Of a stretch of 64,000 bases of DNA, positions 12,091 to 22,593 are shown piece after piece (within the stretch, counting starts at the first letter, position 1; every line of letters starts with the position of its first letter). Made by a program: the position numbers and the translations under genes. The DNA comes from Orychophragmus violaceus. Its lineage: Eukaryota; Streptophyta; Magnoliopsida; Brassicales; Brassicaceae. Location: positions 55,207,728 to 55,271,727 of the forward strand of contig CM058236.1 in the NCBI GenBank assembly GCA_030180135.1, in the 5' to 3' direction. The notes beneath the pieces are model-generated. The model made no database searches and had not been told where the DNA came from. It worked only from the letters and a program-made list of their open reading frames with translations.

Positions 12091-12425
12091 CACTACAAGA
12101 AAACAGGGCTATTACCGACGGAATTACCGACGGAAGAAATTCCGTCAGAAATTACAGACAATAAAACGACGACTTTCAGACGGAAAGTTTTCCGACAGAA
12201 TACCGTCGAAAATTTCTGACGGAATACCGTCGAAAATTTCTGACGGTTTTCTCATTCCGTCAGAAACACCCGACGGTAAACCGACGGTTTAATTTTCCGT
12301 CGGTTTTCCGTTGTGTTTCGGTCGGTTTAGCGTCGGTTTAATATAGCCGTTAAACTGACCGTCAATGGAACCGTTGGGTCGATTAGAAACCGACCGATTT
12401 CCGACGGAATTCCGTCGGAAATTAT
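12091..12425. repeat. Left TIR and subterminal CCGACGG array of CACTA-1
   Basis: After the TIR there are roughly twenty direct and inverted copies of a CCGACGG/CCGTCGG core within 320 bp. These are the expected binding sites for a TNPA-like subterminal protein. The last unit precedes a pyrimidine-rich promoter and 5' UTR region with CTCTCTCTATCTC just before the transposase start. Confidence 0.88.
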
Positions 12426-12523
12426 GCTACATATACCTCATCCCTCCTCTCTTCCCCTCCACACCTATCCCTCCATAACTCTCTCTCTATCTCTATCTCT
12501 AATACTTCTAGTAACCGAGAAAA

Positions 12524-15500
12524 ATGTCTTCTTCTAACTATTTTAGATCGTGGATGGACGGAGTTAGGATTGTTGAGGCGACGAAGCTAGTGGAACAGGA
12601 ATATGCACTCGGTATTGCAGAGTTTATGTCGTTAGCTTGCAATCAACCACAAACACTGAAAAAGGTAAGTTAAGATGTCCATGTGTTAATTGCCGAAATT
12701 CTAGAAATATTCCGATTGGCGAAGTATGGTTTCACTTGTATTCTGTTGGGTTTATGTCGGGTTATAAGATTTGGTATCTTCATGGGGAAACTTCGGATAA
12801 TGCAAGTTGTAGTAGAGAACATTACGGTTGTACTAGTACTAGGGAACCTAATGTTAGTTCTAGCGAACCTTGTACTGCCGATGTAGATTTTGGTGTAGGC
12901 ACCATTCAGATGGTTAATGATGCACATAGAGAGAATATTCCAGAGGTAGGAGAATATCAAATTCCTAGGGTAGGTGAAGAACCAAATGTAGAATCTAGGA
13001 GATTTTTGACATGTTAGATGCAGCGAAGAAGCCGCTTTACGATGGTTGCAGAGAGGGTCATTCGCCATTATCATCTGCTACAAAATTAATGGGCATAAAG
13101 TCGGACTACAATCTGGCGGAAGAATGTGTAGATGCGTTTTGCGAGTTTGTGAAAGATATTCTTCCAGAAGATAACCTTGCGCCGGGTTCATACAACGAGG
13201 TAGAGAAACTTGTACAAGGGCTGGGATTACCGTATGAGATGATAGATGTGTGCAGCGACAACTGTATGATATATTGGCGAGAAGATGAATTTCGTCTGGT
13301 TTGCAAATTCTGTAAGAAGCCGCGCTATGAGGATACAGGGGGAAGAGCTATGGTTCCGTTCAAGCGAATGTGGTATATGCCGTTAACCGATAGGCTTATG
13401 CGCTTATACCAGTCAGAGCGAACTGCAGGGGAAATGAGATGGCATGCTGAGCATAGTAGAGGAGCAGAGATTGCACATCCGTCGGATTCTGAAGCGTGGC
13501 AACATTTTCAGAGAGTATATCCATATTTTGCATACGAGCGACGTAACGTGTACCTCGGATTATGCACAGATGGTTTCAACCCGTTTGGAAGGCATGTGAG
13601 ACAATATTCGTTGTGGCCAGTGATTCTGACTCCATATAACCTACCGCCGACTATGTGCATGCGTCGAGAGTTTCTTTTCCTCTCCGTACTCGTTCCAGGT
13701 CCTGAGCATCCTAGAAGAGCACTTGATGTATTCTTGCAGCCCCTAATACATGAGTTGCAAATGTTATGGCTTCCCGGTGTTGTAGCATACGATGTCTCAT
13801 GCAAGGAAAATTTTCTGATGAGGGCTGCATTGATGTGGACCATTAGCGATTTCCCGGCTTATGGTATGTTATCAGGATGGACAACGCACGGGAGGTTAGC
13901 ATGTCCGTATTGTCAGGAAAAGATAGATGCATTCCAGTTGAAGAATGGACGCAAATCGTGTTGGTTTGATTGTCATAGAAGATTTCTACCGCATGATCAT
14001 CCATACCGGAAAAACACTAAACTTTTTACGAAAAAGAGGAAAGTGTTTGATGATCCTATTCTCCAAGACGATGGGTCGACTACCTTGGGACTCTTAGAAG
14101 GATTTGGGGCATTAAGAAGTCGTGAGTGTGGTGGGAACGGGCATGAGAATATATATGGAGCTGGTGTAGTCCACAACTGGCACAAGCAAAGCATCTTCTG
14201 GGATTTACCATATTGGAAGGACCAGTTACTAAGGCATAATCTTGATGTCATGCACATTGAGAAAAATTTCTTTGATAACATTATGAACACTCTTCTCAAC
14301 GTGCAAGGGAAGACGAAAGACAATGTGAAGTCTAGGCTTGATTTACCTGAAATTTGTGATCGGCCTGAACTTCATCTTCAGAATAACGGGAAATCGCCAA
14401 TTCCAGCATATTGGGTAGACTCGAAGTCAAAGGAAGAGTTATTTAAGTGGATTATGCTACAAGTTAAATTCTCGGACGGGTATGCATCAAACTTGCGTAA
14501 TTGTGTGGACACTGACGGCGGAAAGTTTATCGGAATGAAGAGTCATGATTGTCATGTGATGATGCAGCGACTCCTACCGTTTGCATTTGCTCATCTCCTT
14601 CCTCGTGATGTCCACAAAGAAATTGCAGCTGTTGGATCTTTTTTCAGGGATATATCCACCAGGACACTCACTGCTGATGGGATCAGAAGTCTGGAGCAAA
14701 ACATTCCAAAAATCTTATGCAATCTGGAAAAGTTATTTCCACCGTCTTTCTTCGACGTCATGGAACATTTGCCTATCCATCTACCGGGTGAAGCTAGACT
14801 TGGTGGTCCGGTACAATATCGGTGGATGTATCCGTTCGAGCGCTATATGTTCCACCTTAAAAAAAAGGTGAAGAATCCCGCTAAAGTGGAGGGCTCTATT
14901 GCCGCTCAATATAACAACGAAGAGACTGCGACCTTTGCTGGCTACTACTTCCCTTCGCAAGTACGCACAAGGAGCAGGCGCCCAGCTAGGAACGATGATA
15001 GGGGAGAGAGACAAATTTATCGGTCAATTGTTCCTAACATTTTTCAACAGGTTGGGCGGTTAAGTGGGAAAGAAGGCAAGCGGCTATTAACACCTCAAGA
15101 GCATACACATCTCCACAAGTACATTCTAACCAACTGCGAGGAAGTATTTCAATATGAGAGGTATACATGTTAGATTTCTAATTTTGTTTTGCACTTTCTT
15201 TATTTATTTATATTCTTTTAACTTTTTGTAGAATATATATGGAAGCTCTCAAGTTTCATCATCCAGAATTGAACGAGAGCGAACTTGAGGCTCGGAAACA
15301 AAAATACTTCAGCCATTGGTTATCCTTTTATGTAAGAATTAGTTTCTTGAATCATTTAAAACACTTAATTAAGAATTTGAGCAAAATATTTTTAACTTTG
15401 ATGTGATCTTATTGTTAGGTCAAGGAGGAACTCAAAGCTGGACGCATCCCCGATGATTGGTTAGTTGACATAGTAGAGGGCCTCCACTACACAGCAAAGT

Positions 15501-16175
15501 CTTATCCGAGATATTGCACTAGGGGGTACGCATTTAAGGTGCATGTAGAAGGGTCAACAAGAATTACTGCCGATCATGGGGTATCATCTGCATCCGGAGA
15601 AGCTGTCTACTATGGTATTCTTAAAGAAATACTAGAAGTTAAATACATAGGGAAGCTTGGAATGCGCTGTGTAGTTTTTCTATGCGACTGGTATAGCCCG
15701 ATCCTAGGGCAAGGTGTTGTGATCGACGAGTTCGGTGTGACGTCGATTAATTCGAGCAGAAAACTGAGAAACTACGATCCTTTCATTATTGCTTCACAAG
15801 CAGATCAGGTTAGTAATTGCAAAAAATTATGTTTGTAATTCAAAACTCCGATAAAATATATTTCTTAATTAATATAACATTTACGCAGGTGTGTTACATT
15901 CCATACCCTCGTCTAACTTATAAAAATGATCCATGGATCACCGTTACAAAAATAAACCCTCGAGGGAAGGTGTACGGAGTCGAAGAACGCGAAGTAGAGC
16001 CCTTACAAACAAGTGGAAGTAATTACATTGCTCCAGTAGAAGAAGCGCTTTAGTTGTCGACTTTAGTCAATTCGGGGACATTGTTCTTTATTCAGAATCA
16101 GAAGAAGAAAGAGGCGAATTTGATGATAGCGACTCAATTTCGTCCGACTACGATACACAGAGTGATGGAGAATAA
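12524..16175 (+). pseudogene. TNP2-like transposase (Transposase_21), frameshifted
   Basis: The catalytic transposase of CACTA elements cuts at the TIRs in the nucleus. The start at 12524 (MSSSNYFRSWMDG) opens a transposase-associated domain with RCPCVNCRN and WYLHGE. A one-base loss in the A-run near 12660 shifts the frame. A second shift in the T-run near 13003 leads into the main 13011-15173 frame. That frame carries the TNP2 core with YLGLCTDGFNPFG, the acidic WDLPYWKDQLLRHNLDVMHIEKN and a DUF4218 region (PFAFAHLLPRDVH, RWMYPFERYM). Introns are visible at 15161-15231, 15332-15418 and 15809-15888. Exons after them encode the DUF4216 region (VVFLCDWYSPI, YIPYPRL). A third shift near 16045 separates an acidic tail ending at 16175. 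Confidence 0.9.
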
Positions 16176-16339
16176 AAATGTATTATGAATTTAATATTTA
16201 TGATTGTTTTTAAATAAATAACATGTGTTTTGCTTTAAACATCTATAATATTTTTAAAGGAAGAGTAAAGTTTTAGCGACGCTAACTTGATAAATTGTTT
16301 TTTTATGATTATATTAATAAGATTGTATCAAAATTACAA

Positions 16340-16425
16340 CGTACTTCTTAGATCAACTGGTCCGTAAACACTTATGTCACTTGTCATCTTCCGTGTTCGA
16401 ACCTCGCTTGGTGCAAATTTAAATT
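16340..16425 (+). other. tRNA-like module 1 in CACTA-1
   Basis: An A-box-like TTAGATCAACTGG (16348-16360) and a B-box-like GTGTTCGAACCTC (16393-16405) are separated as in a tRNA gene, followed by T-rich DNA. It lies directly beside a CCGTCGG array. It is too degenerate to call a functional tRNA. Confidence 0.5.
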
Positions 16426-16445
16426 TTGTTTAATAGAATTTTAAT

Positions 16446-16680
16446 TTCCGACGGATTATCGTCGGTTTATTGTCGGTTTACCGTCGGTTTATCGTCGGTA
16501 AACCGTCGGTTGATCGTCGGTTTCTGTCGGTTTATCGTCGGTTTGTCGTCGGAAAATCGTCGGAAATACCGTCGGTCAACGCAGTAACTATCTACTCTAG
16601 CCTAGGCGACGTTCTGGTAAATGTCATTTATGAATTAACTCGATTTCCGACGGAAATCCGCCGGTTTTACCGTCTAAAAA
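16446..16680. repeat. Internal CCGTCGG array of CACTA-1
   Basis: About a dozen tightly spaced TCGTCGGT/ACCGTCGG units lie between the transposase and the second small gene, ending about 60 bases before its start codon. It may serve as an internal binding cluster or promoter-proximal element. Confidence 0.85.
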
Positions 16681-16746
16681 TTTTGTATATATAGACGTCC
16701 CATGCATGAGTTTTTCATTCAAATCATAAACACATCATCTCACCAA

Positions 16747-17292
16747 ATGGATTTCGTTTATTTCTCTCCCGAAGCCCGTGAATCTGTAATACGACAGCTC
16801 GAAATGCCGGGTCGGAGACAGCTTCCTAATCTCGACCCAACCCGGCAGGACACCGGGCGATTTGGTTCGGATACAACACGGTTATTATATCCGTGACCAG
16901 TGAGATCATTCAGACACGTTGGTCTGGCGGCTATCTGACGTACTACCAACTCTCGACGTCCTTCAAAGAAGCGTGGTTCAGTGACTTTCTCGTAAGTAAT
17001 GTCCTATTCTTAGAAATTATTATAATGTAATTATAATTAAGTATTTATAAAATTACAGGAATACTTCACCTGCTCTACGGACAATTTGTTCCTCGTCTGG
17101 CGGGAATTCCACAGGACTGCTAGGTGGGTTTTCCAAACAAAAATGCGGCGGTTGAAGCTACTTTGGCAAAAAGGAGAAGGAAGACCTGCGTGGATTCCTG
17201 CGAGGTCTTGGAGTTTGATGGTGAACCAATGGCGCGAGACGGACGTCGGAGATTGGTTTACTAACCAATTCCCAAACTACAATAGATTTTAA
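16747..17292 (+). pseudogene. CACTA-1 second small gene (MDFVYFSPE family)
   Basis: The start at 16747 gives MDFVYFSPEARESV. A one-base shift near 16860 is needed to read on through WFGYNTVIISV and TYYQLSTSFKEAWF. An intron (16992-17058) leads to an exon reading VWREFHRTARWVFQTKMRR, WIPARSWSLMVNQW and a stop after FPNYNRF. The W-x-EFH...W...W layout resembles the plant Ptta/En/Spm (Transposase_24) family, as a short version. CACTA-2 has the same gene at 47132-47682, with its shift at a different place, so both copies decayed independently from a functional ancestor. The function is inferred, not known. Confidence 0.6.
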
Positions 17293-17454
17293 ATTATGTT
17301 GTTTTAAATTTCTTGTAATGTTTTAAATTTCATGCTTTTTGTAAAATATGTTTTTAATTAAAGTAATTAACCTATGTTATGTTTTTTTTTTTTTTTGAAA
17401 AATCAAAACAAAAGCATAATTTCATATACGATTAATATGTAATCCTAAACGACT

Positions 17455-17535
17455 AGCACAAACTGGCTCAACTGGTCTAATGCAAAGGAACAATAGGTTT
17501 AGGTGGCGGGTTCGAAACGAGCCCGCCCCATTTTA
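17455..17535 (+). other. tRNA-like module 2 in CACTA-1
   Basis: An A-box-like CTGGCTCAACTGG (17463-17475) and a B-box-like GCGGGTTCGAAACG (17506-17519) are spaced about 44 bases apart, as in an intronless tRNA. They are followed by CGCCCC and a run of Ts (about 17537) that could end RNA polymerase III transcription. A CCGACGG array begins just downstream. Confidence 0.55.
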
Positions 17536-17559
17536 TGTTTTTTTTTTTAAATTTAAATT

Positions 17560-17670
17560 TCGACGGATAACCATCGATTTAAAATTATTCCGACGGTAAT
17601 CCGTCGCTATTTATTTTTCAGACGGTAATCCGTCGGTAATTATTGACGGATTTTCGACGGTTTAGGGTTT
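17560..17670. repeat. Distal CCGTCGG array of CACTA-1
   Basis: Short cluster of TCCGTCGCT, GACGGTAATCCGTCGG and similar units downstream of the second gene. It is followed by about 320 bp of AT-rich spacer with no frame. Confidence 0.75.
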
Positions 17671-17989
17671 AGGGTTTTAGAAAGATAAAAAAGAATCGCA
17701 AAACCCGTCACTAGTCAATGTAATGTTAGAATATATTATAATTCTTTAGTATCTGATCTATTTGACATTTTTTGTTTGATTTGAAAAATTTAAAACACGT
17801 AGGACCAAAACATTTCGAATTGCACATTAACGTTTAAGAAGAAGTTTATGTCAAACACTATCTAACTATGATTTTCCTAATATTCTTCAAATTGAGACGT
17901 GTAATTATAAACCTCATGCTTAATGGTACATTAATGTGTTACTAGCAAAAAATGTCAAACCCTAAAACCTAATTGAAACCCTAAACCAT

Positions 17990-18361
17990 GTTCCCTCGGA
18001 AATCCGGTCGAAAATTTCCGACGGTTTATTCGTCGGTTTACCGTCGGTATAACTCGTCGGAATACCGTCGGTATTACTTGTCGGAATACCGTCGGTATGT
18101 CCGGTCGGTTTATGGTCGGTAAACCGTCAGAATGAACCGTCGGTTTACGGTCACAAAACCGTCGGTAAAGGTGCGTCGATAAACCGTTGGTGATCCGTCG
18201 CTATTATATCCGTCGGTTTTTATAGACGAAAAACCGACGGAATTTTTTTCCGACGAAATAGAAATGACGGACTAGTTTCGTCGGAAATCCGTCGGACTAC
18301 GTCTTTTCCGACTGAAACCCGTCGATTTTATCCCTCGGTAATGGCCTGTTTTCTTGTAGTG
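17990..18361. repeat. Right subterminal array and TIR of CACTA-1
   Basis: About twenty-five GTCGGTAAACCGTCGG-like units in both orientations run up to the right TIR (18345-18361), which mirrors the left TIR exactly over 17 bases. Confidence 0.88.
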
Positions 18362-19096
18362 ATAACATTAGGTCTTTCCTAACCATTTCCAACCAAGACA
18401 GCCATATTAGTTTTGTTTATAAGGGAAATTTCATCTTCATCTATGCTTTCTAATTTAATTTAAAGTAATATGAAGATATGATGCACGGTATAATATGTAC
18501 CTGAGCATTTTGACTAACTCACAATGACGGATACTGCATTGTAAAAAGAAACAGACATTCATGTTAGACTTTTGTATCTATATATTCAAAATGTTGGTAA
18601 AACCATGGCTTATTAATTTGTACATAAAGTGGTCCATTTCCTTATATCTCTAGATTAGCAACTCAATAATCAATTCTTGAAATGAAACAAGTAAATAGAT
18701 GAACTAAATATACACTTGAGCATTTTGTCTGATCTTTGAAGTTGGATACTGCAACTCCAAATAGAAAAGAATACATATTCAGACCATGTGAGAAAACTAT
18801 ATGGATGTAAGCAGCAAGAAAACAAAACCAACCACTGAAGAATAAAAAGGCTGTTGTATAGTTGGCTTCATTTGATGTTGTTGCTGTCGTTGGAACTCTA
18901 CCATTTCCTCAGGTTTTCCCCACTGAAAAGTCAATTATATTATGGCACGTATTGATATATACATATACATGTTCAAGGATAATAAATAGCAAAGCAAATA
19001 GAATGAATCCTCCTGAAACTCACAAGAGACTGAAAACATAATTAAAGAGGAACCACATTTCTCACCTTGTTTTCACCGGTTAGACCGTTCTAATAA
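18362..19096. other. Unique sequence between CACTA-1 and CACTA-2, exon-like blocks on minus strand
   Basis: On the minus strand there are exon-like blocks with acceptor and donor-like edges: about 18835-18925 (reads KPEEMVEFQRQQQHQMKP), and a pair of similar 33-base blocks at 18715-18748 and 18501-18533. Both of the pair end in CAAAATGCTCA followed by GT. This suggests a relic of a spliced host gene with a duplicated exon, interrupted by CACTA-1. I cannot name the gene. Confidence 0.35.
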
Positions 19097-19559
19097 CAGT
19101 ACAAGAAAACACTTGAAAACCGACGGAGGAAATCGTCGGTAAACCGTCGGTAATGACCTTTTCCGATGGATTACCGGCCGGTAAAAACCGTCGGTTCCAT
19201 CTCATCGGAAATATATATCCGTCGGAAATCCTTCGGTAATTTACGACGGTTTATCGACGGCCAAATAACCGACGGTTTACCGACGATTTACCGATAGGTT
19301 TTTACCGTCGACTAAACCGACATTTTACCGAAGGTATATAACCGACGGTAAACCGACAGCGATTTACCGACGGTTTTCCGACGGCCACTAACCGACGGTT
19401 TACCGACAGTACATAACCGACGGTGTTCCAACAGCAGTTAACCGATAGTGTTTCGACAGATTTTAACCGACGGTTTTCCGACGGTGGTAACCGACGGTGT
19501 ACCGACGGATTATAACCGACGGTGTACCGATGGATTATAACCGACGGTCTACCGAAGGA
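19097..19559. repeat. Left TIR and subterminal array of CACTA-2
   Basis: About thirty copies of CCGACGGT/ACCGTCGG cores in roughly 440 bp, in a 15-20 bp rhythm, ending where Athila-C inserted (19560). The second half is mostly one orientation (AACCGACGGTNTACCGACGG pattern). Confidence 0.88.
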
Positions 19560-20108
19560 TGATATATCATGGTTTTTAGGGCTTTTGACCATGATATATG
19601 TCTTTGTTATCGAGTCTTTTAGTATATTTTGGAGTCATTTTAGAGTGTTTTACAGAACTAGGTACGTTTGGAGCACATTTGGACATTATGGCGCATTCTG
19701 GAGCCTTTTGGAGAGTTCGGGCGAGAAGAAGAAGTTGGATCGATTCTGGATGCTTGTGTCGATCGACACATCTGTGGCATCGATCGACACACATCGTGAT
19801 TAGACATATTTCGCCGAGTAATGAAGACTTTGGAGAAATTGCACTTTGGTCCAGAAGTTTCTCATAAATACAAAGAAGCCCCAGACGTGTTTAGCTATTA
19901 TATTATGTTATTTTAAGCCATTGTTTAGGCTACGCTTTTCATAAGTTCTATTCTAAGAGAGATTTAGAGAGTTTGAGGGGGCTGGTCTTGTACTCGAGAG
20001 AGAAGAGATTTCGAACCCCTGTTTCTTTACTTCTTTTATGATATTCAGTATTCTATTCATTATGATTTCTGTTTCATTGATCATGTCTGAGTAGTTTACC
20101 TGTTAGGA
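19560..20108 (+). repeat. 5' LTR of Athila-C, 3' half deleted
   Basis: It starts TGATATATCATGG and matches the first 550 bases of the 3' LTR with scattered differences. It stops at CCTGTTAGG, where gag sequence (CTCGTGAATCT) begins. The dyads GTGTCGATCGACAC (19756-19769) and GCATCGATCGACAC (19777-19790) are present. The deletion removes the LTR end, primer site and leader. Confidence 0.85.
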
Positions 20109-20109
20109 G

Positions 20110-21897
20110 CTCGTGAATCTTGAGCTTAAAGAGCTTGCAAAGCTAGAGAGAGAGAGAGAGAACAGAAAAGCTCAGAAGCTAGTTAAGATGGCTAATCCCA
20201 ATCCTGTGATCTTAATTCGAGATGCTGAAGGTGTTCTGAGGGATTTGCAGAACAATCCTTATAATGCTCAGGGACAGAGGATTGATGCTGATGGAAACGT
20301 GATTGTTCAAGAGATTGTTCAGCAGCCACATGCTGAAGCGCCACCTAGAGCACCAGAGCCTCCTTCTAGGAGGACACTAGCTGATTACAACAGGCCTGAT
20401 GAGTTCTATGCTAACAAGTCTGCGATTGTACCTCCTGTATTTGCACAGAATGAGTTTGAGCTGAAGACTTCTTACTACACTCTTGTGGGACATCACCTCT
20501 TCCATGGACTCCCACATGAGTACCCTATGGATCACATAGAGGACTTTGAGTCTTTAGTCACTGGGATGAAGCATAATGGAGTGAGTTATGAATACTTACA
20601 CTGCAGGCTTTTTCCTCACTCTCTTGGAGGAGAAGCTGCTAATTGGCTGAAGCAGATTCCATCTGGGACTCTGACTACTTGAGATGCAGTAAAGAAGAGG
20701 TTTCTGAGGCATTTATATGATGATGCTAGATCCGATCAGCTTAGACAGGATCTCTTGACTTTCAAGCAGGGATCTACAGAGCCCTTGAAAGAAGCTTGGG
20801 TAAGATTCAAGATGTACCAGAGAGATTGCCCTCATCATGGTTTCTCCGAGGTTTGACTGCTGGGCATTTTCTTCAGAGGAGTTGATTTGTGGTATCAGAA
20901 GGCTCTAGATGCAGCAAGTAATGGAAACTTCAACACTAAGTCTCCATAGGAAGCTAAGGAGCCGATAGAGAACTTGGTGACTAGTAATAGTGTCAAGAAT
21001 GCTGATATGAAGAGATAGAAATCTGGTGGGAAAGATGATAGCTCACAAATAGCTGAGATGAGGAGCAAGATTGATTCTGTTCATAGCATCCTACTTGGGA
21101 AGAAGCTGGATGTTCAGGAGACTGGGGACGTCAATTACATAGCTGGAGTTAGTTATCAAGGTCAGAGGTATGGAAATCAGCAGGGACACACTTCTGGTTT
21201 CACACCAAAGTCCGCATTTCAGAGACCTTTTCAGCAGAATAACTCATTCTCCATAGATTATGGTTCTTCATCATATCAGACTCCTCCTCCACAAAATGAG
21301 CAATCTGATAAGATGATGGATCTCTTGGAACAGCTCTTGGAAGGTCAGCAGAAGAGTACAGTGGACTTCATTAAAAAGATAGATGCTCTGTACCTTGATT
21401 TGAATGGGAAGATTGAGTCTCTGAGCACTCATGTGAAGAAGCTGGATGTTCAGGTACAACAGACTGCTGGAACAATCCAAAGCTAAAATGGAGCTGGAAG
21501 AGATGAACAGAACCAATTTGTCAATGCTGTGATTACCGGAGATGAAGTTGATCTGATGGATGAGGAAGAGGACATCATTTCTGAATTTCTCGACGAGTTC
21601 TGTCTGTCTGCACCGAGCATCTATCGACACACTCCAAGTGTCGATCGACACAGACCCAATACGTATGATGAAAGTGCTTATAATCGCCTTGTGTCGATCG
21701 ACACATCCTATGCATCGATTGACACTGATCGCAGACGAGACCAGAAACCTGCAACAGTCCCTGAACGTGTTTACAAGCTTTCTGTACCCTATCCTAAGGC
21801 TCCTACGAGGTCCAAACAGGAGCTAGATGAAGCTAAATGCATGAGAGTGATGGAAAAGAAGCTGATTCAGATCTCAGAGAAGCTTCCAGACCCATGA
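20110..21897 (+). pseudogene. Athila-C gag, broken
   Basis: The frame from 20113 reads LELKELAKLERE, GVLRDLQNNPYNAQGQ, LADYNRPDEFYANKSAIVPP and GGEAANWLKQ. It stops at a TGA that replaces a tryptophan (20680). Further stops at about 20855, 20948 and 21018 break the capsid part (FLRHLYDDARSDQ). The tail from 21058 holds the asparagine/glutamine-rich region and MDLLEQLLEGQQK. It also encodes HTPSVDRH and VSIDTSYASIDTDR, translations of four GATCGA dyads. The frame ends at 21897, six bases before copia-4. Confidence 0.85.
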
Positions 21898-21903
21898 GTC
21901 TTT

Positions 21904-22580
21904 TGTTGGGAATGTCCTGAAATCTACCGTACTATCTCTAGAAAGTATGATAAGTGTCGAGATCAGACATAAGTCATAAATACTGGGTGATCATGATGGC
22001 TTGCTAGAGTCCGCTCATGATCTATAAGTTTAGGACTTATTACCAGTATTGTATGATCCCGAAGGGTCACACACCATAGCTAACGGGAAAGTTAAATGGA
22101 ATTAATACGGTAAGATGCAATGGCATTTACTGTATTGGATCAGAGAATTGGGCAAGACAAAATACAGGCTTTTGTCTGATTTGTGTCTTGGGCCCAAATA
22201 ACAAATGAGCCATTAGTCATTAGACTTGGGCCCATTAGAGAGTTAATTAGAAGGAAGAAATCGAAACCCTAAGCTCATGCTTTTGTGATTTTTCTCCTCT
22301 GTGGCCGCGGGTCTCGTTCTCTCTCTAACTCTCTCTTTCTGATCTGATCCATCTCTTTGGTCTAGCAGCCATCCCTTGCTTGTAAGAGTGTGGATACTTG
22401 AGGAGGAGCCGATTCTCATCAGCTCTAATCTGATCTTGTCATTACCACCAATCACTCCGCTGCAAAAGGTAAAGATCAGGTTTGTTTTATGATTCGTTTT
22501 GCAAGAACCTAGATCTGTTTAAGGATTTGTGTTAGGTTGTAATTGAGAATTAAACCATGGAAAACACCCATAATCCTTCA
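21904..22580 (+). repeat. 5' LTR of copia-4
   Basis: 677 bp from TGTTGGGAATGTCC to ATAATCCTTCA. It contains a CTCTCTCTAACTCTC pyrimidine stretch near 22320. Confidence 0.92.
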
Positions 22581-22581
22581 G

Positions 22582-22593
22582 TGGTATCAGAGC
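22582..22593 (+). other. Primer-binding site of copia-4
   Basis: TGGTATCAGAGC lies one base after the LTR, complementary to initiator tRNA-Met. Confidence 0.9.

Larger units (their letters stand above)
12091..18361 (+). mobile_element. CACTA-1, En/Spm-type DNA transposon
   Basis: 6271 bp with perfect terminal inverted repeats CACTACAAGAAAACAGG and a 3-bp target duplication ATA (12088-12090 and 18362-18364). Subterminal arrays of CCGACGGT/ACCGTCGG units lie at both ends. It carries a TNP2-type transposase (12524-16175) and a small second gene (16747-17292), both frameshifted. It lacks the TNPA-like gene seen in CACTA-2. Its ends look functional and could still be moved by an intact relative. 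Confidence 0.93.

Noticed and set aside
17463..17519. Functional tRNA gene
   Set aside because: The boxes and spacing fit, but I could not fold a complete acceptor and anticodon stem. It is kept only as tRNA-like.
19118..19559. CCGACGG repeats considered as a CRISPR array or satellite
   Set aside because: Units are in both orientations, have no constant spacers and directly follow a CACTA terminus. They are subterminal transposase-binding repeats in a plant genome.
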